Notes: generated by a model from the sequence alone, not told the origin. A DNA stretch of 8,148 bases from Planctomycetota bacterium (GCA_009924765.1 RFQW01000054.1:1-8148); one strand, 5' to 3'. Shown: positions 1 through 7,057, counted from the first letter of the stretch. Numbers and translations are program-made.

Positions 1-30
1 CTCGGCGGGCGCACAACTCGCCCCACGACA

Positions 31-49
31 ATCCATGCGACATCCATGC
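31..49. repeat. Tandem 8-base direct repeat ATCCATGC, 11-base period
   Basis: ATCCATGC occurs at 31-38 and again at 42-49, so the two copies start 11 bases apart, about one helical turn, and would present the same face of the DNA. They lie just upstream of where a -35 element would sit for the candidate -10 box at 72-77. This spacing fits a binding site for a dimeric or tandem-bound regulator of the sigma/kinase unit. The copies are seen directly; the operator role is inference, and an 8-base repeat can arise by chance. Confidence 0.3.
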
Positions 50-71
50 AAACTCGCGCACGCATTTGCGC

Positions 72-77
72 TAGATT
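72..77 (+). promoter_or_regulatory. Candidate -10 box (TAGATT) for the sigma factor gene
   Basis: TAGATT matches TATAAT at four of six positions and fits the TANNNT pattern. Exactly six bases separate it from the ATG at 84, so a transcript would be expected to start at or next to the start codon. No Shine-Dalgarno-like sequence lies in the upstream region, which agrees with a leaderless message. No convincing -35 hexamer is visible 16-18 bases upstream (the bases there read about CAAACT). The assignment is tentative. Confidence 0.35.
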
Positions 78-83
78 TCTGAA

Positions 84-716
84 ATGTCTGGGGAAATTCT
101 GGATGACATGACCAGATGGGTGAATCTCGCCGCCCAAGGCGACGAGATGGCTGCCGCCAAGGTCTGGGAAAGCATGTACGAGGATCTCCGGAACACCGCG
201 CGGCGCGTGCTGGGCCCAAAGCCGCTGAACAGCGTGGGTCAGCCGGGCCCCACCACCATGGTGCATGAGGTGTTCCTGAAGATGTTCCATCAGGCCTCCG
301 ACAAACCCGAGTTCGAGAATCGCCGCCATTTCTTCGGATCGATGGCGCGCGCGATGGGCCAGTTCCTGGTCGACTACCGCCGCCATCACCAACGCGAAAA
401 GCGCGGTGGTCTGGTGCACACGATTCCGCTTGGCATCGATGTGGAGCATCTGGCACGACTGGATGAAGCGCTGATCGCCACCGACAGCGGCGTGCTTGAG
501 GCGATCCGCAAGCTCGAAGCCGTGCATCCGCTTGCCGCCGAAGTGGTGTGGCTGCGCTTCATCGCGGGCCTGAGTCTGGAGCACACCTCACAGGCCATGG
601 GCATCGCGCCGCGCACCGTGAGCAAGCACTGGAACTTCGCGCGCGCCTTCGTGCGTCGCGAGATCGAGCGGCAGCATGGACCGCTGCCTGATGAATCCAA
701 GGCGAGCGACAGATGA
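84..716 (+). CDS. ECF-type RNA polymerase sigma factor, kinase-linked planctomycete type
   Basis: This 210-residue protein has the two-domain layout of ECF sigma factors and should direct RNA polymerase to a dedicated promoter set. Region 2 spans about residues 10-105 and includes PTTMVHEVFLKMF (56-68), RRHFFGSMARAM (80-91) and the basic stretch VDYRRHHQREKRGG (96-109). Region 4 spans about 137-195, with KLEAVHPLAAEVVWLRFIAG (143-162) and the helix-turn-helix SLEHTSQAMGIAPRTVSKHW (164-183). Such factors are abundant in Planctomycetota and often sit beside Ser/Thr kinases. Where most ECF factors have an acidic D-x-E-D stretch in region 2.2, this one has GPTT with T57 and T58. No anti-sigma gene is adjacent. 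The stop overlaps the kinase start by ATGA. The ATG at 84 gives a full region 2; ATG 108 is a possible alternative, and neither has a clear Shine-Dalgarno sequence. The family call is firm; the regulon is unknown. Confidence 0.93.
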   Translation: MSGEILDDMTRWVNLAAQGDEMAAAKVWESMYEDLRNTARRVLGPKPLNSVGQPGPTTMVHEVFLKMFHQASDKPEFENRRHFFGSMARAMGQFLVDYRRHHQREKRGGLVHTIPLGIDVEHLARLDEALIATDSGVLEAIRKLEAVHPLAAEVVWLRFIAGLSLEHTSQAMGIAPRTVSKHWNFARAFVRREIERQHGPLPDESKASDR

Positions 717-3700
717 ACGCCGGCGATCCGTTCGTGGAACCGGTGGACCCGCTTCGTGCCGAGGAAGTGATGCATGAAGCGCTGCAGACGCCACTGCCTG
801 GCCGCATCGCCGTGATCGAGCAACTGTGCGGAAGCGACACCGCCCTGTTCGACGAAGTGAAGAGCCTGCTGCAGTACCTACCGGATCCCGAGAATCCGGA
901 CGATCCAGACCAGCCGCTGGGTGAGGTGCAGTTTGAGGGGCAGGTGATCGGAGGCTGCCGAGTGGAGTCGCTGCTCGGTCGCGGCGGCACCGGTCGCGTG
1001 TTCAAGGCCATGCAGGAGTGGCCGCCTCGGCCCGTGGCGCTGAAGATCCTGCGGCCCGAACTGCTCACCGAATCGGCGCGCAGGCGCTTTCGCCGCGAGA
1101 CGCGCGCGCTGGCCCGACTGGATCACCCCGGTATCGCGCGCATCCACGCCGCGGGTCTGCACCGGCTGAGCGGCACCGACTTCCCGTTCGTGATCATGGA
1201 GCTTGTGACCGATGCCAGCACGATCACCGAGTGGTGGCGTTCCACGCGCCAGCCGCTTCGCGATCGCCTGCTGCTGTTCGCGGAACTGTGCGAGGCGGTG
1301 CATCACGGGCATGTGCGCGGCCTGGTGCATCGCGACCTGAAACCGAGCAACGTATTGGTGGATGGCGAAGGCAGAGCCAAGGTGATCGACTTCGGCATCG
1401 CCGCGGTCACCACCGACGAGGGTTCGCCCATCACCATCACGCGTGCCGTGGCAGGAACGCCGGGCTACATGGCGCCCGAGCAATTCGAGGCGGGAAGCCA
1501 TATCGACCAGCGTTCCGATGTGCATGCGCTTGGACTGCTGCTGTACGAATGCCTCGCTGGAAAGCCCGCGTTTGCGCGAGAGGGCCTGTCCATGGCCGCT
1601 GCCGCACGTTCGATCACCTCGGTCACGCCCAGCCCACTTGGGGTGATCGACGCGCACCTTCGCGGCGACCTGGAAACCATCGTGCAGCACGCCATGGCCA
1701 AGGATCCCGCCAACCGATACCAGTCGGCCTTCGAAATGGCGGCAGACCTGCGGCGACACACGTCCGGTCATCCAATCGTCGCACGCCCCGTGTCGATGAT
1801 GCATCGTGGGCGCCTGTTCGCGCGCCGCAATCCAGTGGCGGCCATCGCACTCGTGTTCGCCGCGGCCGCTCTGGCGATCGGCGTCTCGGCCTCCGTGACC
1901 TTCGGCCTGAACGAGCAACGCGCGGCAACCATGGCGCAGCAGGCGCTGGCTCGCGCCGAGCATTCCCTGTGGGTGGCTCGGCTCTCCGAGTTCAGTCGCG
2001 CGGTGGAACTCCGCGATCCGGCGCTGCTTCGCATCTCGAACGACACCCTTGCATCAGACACTTCCTGGCCCGTGCGCCTGCTGCGTGCACTCTCCGACGA
2101 GAGTGTCGCGCGCTTCGACGGCAAGGCGAGCTTTGAAACCTTCTCCGCCATGGGTGGCGCCGTGTCACCGGATGGCAGCATGCTTGCGCTGGTCATGGAC
2201 GCAGGCAATGGCGTGGCACTGCTTGACGCCACAGATCTGCATCAGGTGCGCATCCTTTCGCCCGGCATCCGGTCATGGGCCGTCACGTTCGATCCCGTTC
2301 ACGAGCGACTCGTGACGGCGGATGGCACCAGGCTTTTCGTATGGGACAAGCCGTGGATGGATCCACCACGCATCATCGCGCTGCCCGGCGACTATGGCGA
2401 CGGCATCGCCGCATCACCGGACGGAACCCGTGTGGCGGTGTCCGCGCAGGGCAACTGCTGCGTGATCGATCTCGACACGGGTGCGGTGGTCGCCCGTACC
2501 GCGGGCACGTCCGGATCCACCACACGGGTGGCATGGAGCCCGGATGGTCAGTGGATCGCCATGGGTGTCGAACCGCGCTCCGTTCGGTTGCTGCATGCCG
2601 CGGATCTGTCCGAAGCGGCCCGGATTCCCACCGATGCACAACGCACGCTCGCGTTGGCATTTGATCCATCAAGCCGATGGCTGGCCTTCGCCGGTGACAT
2701 GCGCGTGCTGCATGTGTGCGAGGTGCAGAACCCGACCAACGAACGCCGATTGCGACTCGATCACAGCGTGTGGGGCATGGCCTGGAAACCGCACGGCCAG
2801 CAGTTGGCACTGGCCGATCGCGGTTCGGGCGTGCGACTTGTGCGCGTGCCTGATGACGGTGCCCCGCTCTCGCTGGTGGGCAGCTACTCGGGGCATCCGG
2901 CCGAGATCTGGTGCGTGGATTGGAACCGGATCGGCGACCGCCTGTACTCGATCGGGCAGTTCGGCGTGCGCGCGTGGTCCGATCAACCGCATCCCGGACC
3001 ACGCACACATGAACTCGGCGCTTCGGCGCTGGGCCTGCACAACCTCTCCAGTGGTGGTTCGGCGGTTCTCACCAGCGACGCAACCCTGTGGACCATCTCC
3101 GACGAAACCAACGCCACACCACAGGCGCGCTGGCGCGGCGGCCCCTTTCAGGCAGTGGCGACCGCGGGCAATCCCGCGCATGACCGTTGGGCATGGATCG
3201 ACTCCTTGTCGCATCTGCGCATGCTTCACGGCGACACCAGTCGCCGCATCGATGTGTCACTGCAACCATTCGAGGAATTCCCTGCACGCATGGCGTTCTC
3301 TCCGGATGGCCGCCTGCTTGCCATCATCGGCAACTCCATGAAGGACCCGCTGGTCATCGTTGATGCAGCCACCGGCGTCGAACGGTCGCGCCTGCAGGTG
3401 CCATGGAAAAACCAGCCGTCTGGACTGCTGTGGCTGGATGACACGCAGCTGCTGGCAGGCGATTTCAATGAGGGTTTCACCGTGGAACGGCGTGGCGACT
3501 CCGCGTGGGCCGTTGGCCGCACCATGCCCGGCTACTGGACCGGCATGCGCAGCATCGGTGGCAACCGCGTGGTTGTGTGCGCACTGGGCGGACAACTGGT
3601 CGAACGCGATGTGCGCACGGGAGAGCGAGGCCGCGAATACGACGGCATGTCCGACATGGCCCGCACGGCCGCGATTTCCCCGGACGGATCCCTGCTGGCG

Positions 3701-3907
3701 GCTGTCGGAACCGATCGCCGCCTGCACATCTTCGATACCCAGACCAGCGAGCAACTGCTCAGCATCATGGGGCATGACTCAGGCCGCATGGTCACCGACG
3801 TCATTTTCTGCAACGATGGCAGCCGCGTGCTCACCATCGACAACGGCGGCGGCCTGCTCGACTGGGACACACGGAATCATCGACCCGCCAACACGGCGGA
3901 TCAGTGA
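713..3907 (+). CDS. Transmembrane Ser/Thr protein kinase with WD40-like repeat domain
   Basis: This 1064-residue kinase is probably the signalling partner of the upstream sigma factor. Residues 14-60 form the helical segment often seen before the catalytic domain in sigma-linked kinases. The Hanks-type core is complete: glycine loop LGRGGTGRVF (88-97), VALK with K111, helix-C E129, HRDLKPSN (206-213) with catalytic D208, DFG (226-228) and GTPGYMAPEQ (248-257). The activation segment is rich in Thr/Ser (T233, T234, S238, T241, T243, T249), suggesting autophosphorylation. One hydrophobic segment lies at about 375-398, followed by a short charged helical stretch (400-435). From about 470 to 1060 there are WD40-like repeats, with SPDG turns at 485, 568, 609, 863 and 989 and strands such as LFVWD (541-545), probably two beta-propellers outside the membrane acting as sensor or docking surface. 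The ATG overlaps the sigma stop; AAGG lies 10 bases upstream. The substrate is not proven. Confidence 0.93.
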   Translation: MNAGDPFVEPVDPLRAEEVMHEALQTPLPGRIAVIEQLCGSDTALFDEVKSLLQYLPDPENPDDPDQPLGEVQFEGQVIGGCRVESLLGRGGTGRVFKAMQEWPPRPVALKILRPELLTESARRRFRRETRALARLDHPGIARIHAAGLHRLSGTDFPFVIMELVTDASTITEWWRSTRQPLRDRLLLFAELCEAVHHGHVRGLVHRDLKPSNVLVDGEGRAKVIDFGIAAVTTDEGSPITITRAVAGTPGYMAPEQFEAGSHIDQRSDVHALGLLLYECLAGKPAFAREGLSMAAAARSITSVTPSPLGVIDAHLRGDLETIVQHAMAKDPANRYQSAFEMAADLRRHTSGHPIVARPVSMMHRGRLFARRNPVAAIALVFAAAALAIGVSASVTFGLNEQRAATMAQQALARAEHSLWVARLSEFSRAVELRDPALLRISNDTLASDTSWPVRLLRALSDESVARFDGKASFETFSAMGGAVSPDGSMLALVMDAGNGVALLDATDLHQVRILSPGIRSWAVTFDPVHERLVTADGTRLFVWDKPWMDPPRIIALPGDYGDGIAASPDGTRVAVSAQGNCCVIDLDTGAVVARTAGTSGSTTRVAWSPDGQWIAMGVEPRSVRLLHAADLSEAARIPTDAQRTLALAFDPSSRWLAFAGDMRVLHVCEVQNPTNERRLRLDHSVWGMAWKPHGQQLALADRGSGVRLVRVPDDGAPLSLVGSYSGHPAEIWCVDWNRIGDRLYSIGQFGVRAWSDQPHPGPRTHELGASALGLHNLSSGGSAVLTSDATLWTISDETNATPQARWRGGPFQAVATAGNPAHDRWAWIDSLSHLRMLHGDTSRRIDVSLQPFEEFPARMAFSPDGRLLAIIGNSMKDPLVIVDAATGVERSRLQVPWKNQPSGLLWLDDTQLLAGDFNEGFTVERRGDSAWAVGRTMPGYWTGMRSIGGNRVVVCALGGQLVERDVRTGERGREYDGMSDMARTAAISPDGSLLAAVGTDRRLHIFDTQTSEQLLSIMGHDSGRMVTDVIFCNDGSRVLTIDNGGGLLDWDTRNHRPANTADQ

Positions 3908-3928
3908 CGATCCGGCTCCTTGCGGATC
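3897..3928. other. Alternating inverted repeats at the convergent gene junction
   Basis: Three copies of one 6-mer alternate in orientation: CGGATC (3897-3902), GATCCG (3909-3914) and CGGATC (3923-3928). The middle copy can pair with the left one (6-base loop AGTGAC holding the kinase stop) or with the right one (8-base loop), giving two mutually exclusive hairpins. They sit on the overlapping ends of the kinase and penicillin-binding protein genes. Neither hairpin is followed by a T tract, so this is not a canonical intrinsic terminator. A role in ending or separating the two convergent transcripts is inference; GATCC-type words are also common in this coding sequence. Confidence 0.3.
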
Positions 3929-5763
3929 TTCTCCAGCATCTTCGCCTTCTCGGCGTCCTGATCCGGCGCAACGCCCATGTACTCCAGCGTCTCGTCGACC
4001 ACATCACGGCACACCGGGCCCGCGATGCTGCCACCGAAGTGGCCCTTGGCCTTGTCAGGATCATCGAGCACCGCCAGGCACACGATGCGCGGATTCTTGA
4101 ATGGCGCACCGGCGATGAAGGAACTCACGTAACGATCCTCGAAGTACCCCTTGCCCTGGCCCTTCGGCTTCGGCAGCTGCGCCGTGCCCGACTTGCCGAA
4201 CATGCGATACCGCTCGCTCTGCGCCTTGCGCCCGGTGCCTTCCGTCACCACGCCTTCCATGGCCTCGCGCGCTTCCAGCGCGATCGCCTCGGGCAGCACA
4301 CGCTTGGCTGGCACCGGAAACGCGCGCGACTCGCCTTCCTGACCAAGCGTCAGTCGCGCGGGAATCATGGTGCCGTCGCGGCAGAAGGTGGTGAATGCCT
4401 GCGCCATCTGGATGGTGGTCACGCCGATCTCGTGGCCCATGCACACGCTGGTCTGCGAGTAGGCGGTCCACGCCTTGGGTGTGGTCACCAGTCCCTCGCT
4501 CTCGCCTGGAATGCCCACGCCGGTCTTCTTGCCGAAGCCGAAACGGCTCACGCAGTCCTGCATCTGGGCGAAGGTCATCTTCTCGGCGGCGCTGGCCATG
4601 CCGCCGTTCAAGCTCTTCATCAGCACCGTCTTCCACGACACGGGTCCGCCGTACTTCACGTCGCGGATGGTGCGGCCGAACTTGGTCACATAGGGGCCGT
4701 GCGGCAGCGGCACGATCGACTCGGGCTTGTACTTGCCAAGCTCGGTGGCCACGGCCCACACGAAGGGCTTGAAGGTGGAGCCCGGCTCGTACGGATCGGT
4801 CACGTTGCGGTTTCGGCCGAGCGACGGATGGATGCTTCGCGCAGGATCGGTGGTCACTTCGTGCCAGCCACGGCGCGGGTTCAGCACGTCGGCGATCGCA
4901 AGGATGTCGCCCGTGTCCACATCCATCACAACGCATCGACCGCCGCCGGCGTTGAATTCCTTCACGGCCTTCTGCAGGTTGCGTTCGGCGATCTCCTGCA
5001 CGACCAGATCCAGACTCAGGCGAACATCCTCGCCGTCCCTGGAAGGTTTGTAGTCCTTGTCATCGATCCACAGCGGTCGGCGCTGCACATCGCGCAGGAA
5101 GCCCAGATTGCCGTCGGCACCCTGCATGGCCTGTTCGTGCTGCAGTTCGGCACCCGACTGCCCGGCACGCTCCGCGCCCACCCGGCCCACCACCTGCGAC
5201 GCGATGCTGCCTGCGGGATAGGTGCGCTCGGGATAGCTCTCCACACCAACGCCGGGCATGTGCAGGCGGCGGATCTCGTCCACCTGCTCGTTGGAAAGTC
5301 CGTCCGCCAGCACCAGATAGCGGTCATCCGAGCGGTTCTTCAGCGTCGACTCCAGCTTCGACACCGGCATGTCCAGGATGCTGCTCAACGCAAGGCTCAC
5401 GTCGCGGAATGGATCCGCGGTTGCGGCGGATGTCGGATCACTCTTGTTGGCCTTGCGCACACGTTCCCAGCCTCGGTCATAGATGAAGGCCGGATCCACA
5501 TACACGCGACGCGCCATCAGGCTGGCGGCCAGCACCCGACCACGGCGATCCACGATCTGTCCGCGCTCGGCGGGTTCACGCGCATCACTGCGATGGCTGC
5601 CCGCGGCAGCCATCAGGCGTTCGTCGGGAACGGTCTTCAGCCACACGATGCGAGCCACGGTGCCGAGCAACAGCGTCACCGATGCGATGACGAGGAATCG
5701 GCTCCAGACACGGACCCGACTCGACTGTGCCTCGGAGAGTGGCGCGCTGCTCTGCATGGTCAT
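3901..5763 (-). CDS. ftsI: FtsI-type class B penicillin-binding protein (peptidoglycan D,D-transpeptidase)
   Basis: This 620-residue protein should cross-link peptide stems of peptidoglycan on the outer face of the cytoplasmic membrane, probably at the division site. It has a short cytoplasmic tail, one membrane anchor (about 22-42) and the class B pedestal/dimerisation domain, marked by RGQIVDRRGRVLA (67-79) and RTYPAGSIASQVVGRVG (180-196). The transpeptidase domain carries STFK with nucleophile S329 and K332, SLN (384-386) and KSGT (524-527), so it looks catalytically competent. There are no C-terminal PASTA repeats. Its position directly after an ftsL-like gene, with a 4-base ATGA overlap, supports FtsI rather than the elongation enzyme PBP2. 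The ATG at 5763 fits this coupling; the in-frame ATG at 5757 has GGTGG six bases upstream and is an alternative. The 3' end overlaps the convergent kinase gene by 7 bases. Confidence 0.93.
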   Translation of the reverse strand: MTMQSSAPLSEAQSSRVRVWSRFLVIASVTLLLGTVARIVWLKTVPDERLMAAAGSHRSDAREPAERGQIVDRRGRVLAASLMARRVYVDPAFIYDRGWERVRKANKSDPTSAATADPFRDVSLALSSILDMPVSKLESTLKNRSDDRYLVLADGLSNEQVDEIRRLHMPGVGVESYPERTYPAGSIASQVVGRVGAERAGQSGAELQHEQAMQGADGNLGFLRDVQRRPLWIDDKDYKPSRDGEDVRLSLDLVVQEIAERNLQKAVKEFNAGGGRCVVMDVDTGDILAIADVLNPRRGWHEVTTDPARSIHPSLGRNRNVTDPYEPGSTFKPFVWAVATELGKYKPESIVPLPHGPYVTKFGRTIRDVKYGGPVSWKTVLMKSLNGGMASAAEKMTFAQMQDCVSRFGFGKKTGVGIPGESEGLVTTPKAWTAYSQTSVCMGHEIGVTTIQMAQAFTTFCRDGTMIPARLTLGQEGESRAFPVPAKRVLPEAIALEAREAMEGVVTEGTGRKAQSERYRMFGKSGTAQLPKPKGQGKGYFEDRYVSSFIAGAPFKNPRIVCLAVLDDPDKAKGHFGGSIAGPVCRDVVDETLEYMGVAPDQDAEKAKMLEKIRKEPDRH

Positions 5764-6095
5764 CCACCAAATTCCACGCGGGGCTGCTCACGCTCCGCTT
5801 CGGGTTCCTGTCGGGTCGCCAACCTCGGCTGTGTCGGCGGATTCGGTGCATCCAGTCGATGCGGAATGGGCTTCCAGTTCACCTTCATGGCGGCGATCGC
5901 CATGCGGATGGCGTCGGGCTTCACGGCACCGGCCACCTCGGCGCGGCTGCGTCCAAGCGATCGCTCCTGCTCCAGCAGGCGCCAGTGCGTGCGGGAGATC
6001 TTCGAGGCCAGTTCGAATCGCTGCTGACGAAACGCAAGCAGTGCCGTGGCCATCACGCCAAGGGCCAGCACGATGGCGATGCTCTTTCCGAACAT
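5760..6095 (-). CDS. ftsL: Small FtsL-like bitopic membrane protein
   Basis: This 111-residue protein has the shape of FtsL, the bitopic division protein that forms coiled coils with partner proteins and helps activate the septal synthase. A hydrophobic segment at about 5-22 is followed by a charged helical region (about 24-58, RQQRFELASKISRTHWRLLE and onward) able to form a coiled coil. It then continues as a basic, proline-rich tail (75-107). Sequence identity in FtsL is too low to recognise by eye, so the name rests on topology, length and position between rsmH and ftsI. The start is set by a strong GGAGGT eight bases upstream. The stop overlaps the ftsI start by ATGA, implying coupled synthesis of the two partners. 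The N-terminal cytoplasmic part is only about four residues, very short for the family. Another small septal protein remains possible. Confidence 0.65.
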   Translation of the reverse strand: MFGKSIAIVLALGVMATALLAFRQQRFELASKISRTHWRLLEQERSLGRSRAEVAGAVKPDAIRMAIAAMKVNWKPIPHRLDAPNPPTQPRLATRQEPEAEREQPRVEFGG

Positions 6096-6103
6096 GCGGC
6101 GAG

Positions 6104-6109
6104 ACCTCC
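6104..6109 (-). promoter_or_regulatory. Strong ribosome binding site for the ftsL-like gene
   Basis: On the minus strand this reads GGAGGT, a near-perfect Shine-Dalgarno sequence eight bases from the ATG at 6095. It lies in the 21-base gap after the LysM gene and fixes the start of the ftsL-like gene. It is the strongest such site in the window, in contrast to the sigma factor gene, which has none. Confidence 0.75.
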
Positions 6110-6116
6110 GTGGGTG

Positions 6117-7046
6117 TCAGCGACGGGCAGGAAGCTTGATCGTGGCGCCGGGGGACAGGGAATCGTTGCCGCCGTTCAGCGCGGCGATCTCCTGCCAGCG
6201 ACCCTTGCTGCCAAGTTCGCGCTGCGCGATCGAGTACAGCGTGTCACCCTTGCGGACCGTGTAGGTGCTTCCCTTGGATGCGTCGCTCGGGGCGGTCGTC
6301 TTTGCGCCCGACTTCGGGGCATCAGCGGACTGCGTGGACTTGGCCGCCGACTTCGAGGCGTTCTTGCCACCCGGTGCCAGTTCCACATTCACCACGCCGC
6401 CAGGTGCGGTCCGGTTCTCCGCCGCGATCACGTCGGCTGCGGCGAGTGCGATCACTTCATTCGAAGCGGGCTGCTTGGGTGCCGCCTCGACGCGCGTGGA
6501 CTTGCCTTCGCCGCGCAGGGTTTCGGCGCTCGGAATCCGGATCGTCACGCCCTTGCGAAGCTTCTTCGGATCCGGGATCACGTTCTTGTTGTACTTCGCC
6601 AGCGCCACGGACAGCGAACCGTCGTTGTACTCCTTCTTGCAGATGGAGAACAGCGTCTCGCCCTCGGCGATCGGGTGCATGCGAACGCCGGGTTCGGATT
6701 CCTGTGTCTTCGTGGCCGCGGGCTTCACGGGTGCGGCCGGCTCCATCACCAGGGTCTGGCGAACGGGTTCGGGCTGCGAGGAGATGGGCGTGACGCCATG
6801 CGTGGGTTGCACGTTCGACACGTTCGTCGCCATCGGCTCGGGCTGCACGGTAGTTGCGCTTGCGGCGGGCGGCGTGACGGCCGCGATGGTGATGGGCCGA
6901 GCCGCGCGGTCACGACCCGTGTCGGATGCGCTGAGCTTGGTGGTCTCCTGACGCTGCGCGGCACTGAAGTGGTCGCTGACCAGAATGCCGACGAACAGCA
7001 GAAGACCGAATCCGACGACCAGTGCCAACTTGTTCTCTCGTGTCAT
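6117..7046 (-). CDS. Membrane-anchored protein with two LysM domains
   Basis: This 309-residue protein probably binds the N-acetylglucosamine-containing glycan of peptidoglycan outside the membrane. A hydrophobic anchor at about 6-24 (KLALVVGFGLLLFVGILV) follows a short N-terminus. Next come a low-complexity Pro/Ala/Thr/Val linker (about 30-120), a first, more divergent LysM (about 123-173, from MHPIAEGETLFSICKKEY to VTIRIPS), a second linker rich in Ala, Ser and Lys (175-258), and a canonical LysM at the C-terminus (261-306, YTVRKGDTLYSIAQRELG to ATIKLP). No hydrolase or peptidase domain is visible, so it looks like a binding or scaffold protein. It lies 48 bases after rsmH and 21 before the ftsL-like gene, so a role at the division site is likely but inferred. 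AAGGA six bases before the ATG supports this start. Two LysM domains are clear; no specific gene name fits. Confidence 0.88.
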   Translation of the reverse strand: MTRENKLALVVGFGLLLFVGILVSDHFSAAQRQETTKLSASDTGRDRAARPITIAAVTPPAASATTVQPEPMATNVSNVQPTHGVTPISSQPEPVRQTLVMEPAAPVKPAATKTQESEPGVRMHPIAEGETLFSICKKEYNDGSLSVALAKYNKNVIPDPKKLRKGVTIRIPSAETLRGEGKSTRVEAAPKQPASNEVIALAAADVIAAENRTAPGGVVNVELAPGGKNASKSAAKSTQSADAPKSGAKTTAPSDASKGSTYTVRKGDTLYSIAQRELGSKGRWQEIAALNGGNDSLSPGATIKLPARR

Positions 7047-7052
7047 TTCGCA

Positions 7053-7057
7053 TCCTT
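7053..7057 (-). promoter_or_regulatory. Ribosome binding site of the LysM gene
   Basis: On the minus strand this reads AAGGA, with six bases to the ATG at 7046. The spacing is typical, and the site supports the chosen start, which places a short charged N-terminus directly before the membrane anchor. Confidence 0.6.

Noticed and set aside
56..71. Inverted repeat GCGCA-CGCATT-TGCGC just upstream of the candidate -10 box
   Set aside because: Five-base arms made of GCGC-type words are expected by chance at this base composition, and nothing else marks it as an operator.
881..899. Inverted repeat CCGGAT...ATCCGG within the 5' part of the kinase gene
   Set aside because: It falls in a run of Asp-Pro and Asn-Pro codons (GAT CCN, AAT CCG), which produces such words through coding content alone.
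878..1963. A 361-codon minus-strand frame inside the kinase gene
   Set aside because: It lies opposite the kinase catalytic domain, which carries every expected motif in order; the frame itself shows no family resemblance.
1018..2136. A 372-codon plus-strand frame overlapping the kinase in another phase
   Set aside because: It is very Arg/Ala-rich with no motif and is a shifted reading of the kinase codons.
3904..6027. A 707-codon open frame on the plus strand opposite ftsI and the ftsL-like gene
   Set aside because: It is exactly antisense to two well-supported genes, is rich in His, Arg, Ala and Leu as expected from complementing GC-rich codons, and shows no recognisable domain or ordered motif. 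Long antisense frames are common in GC-rich genomes.
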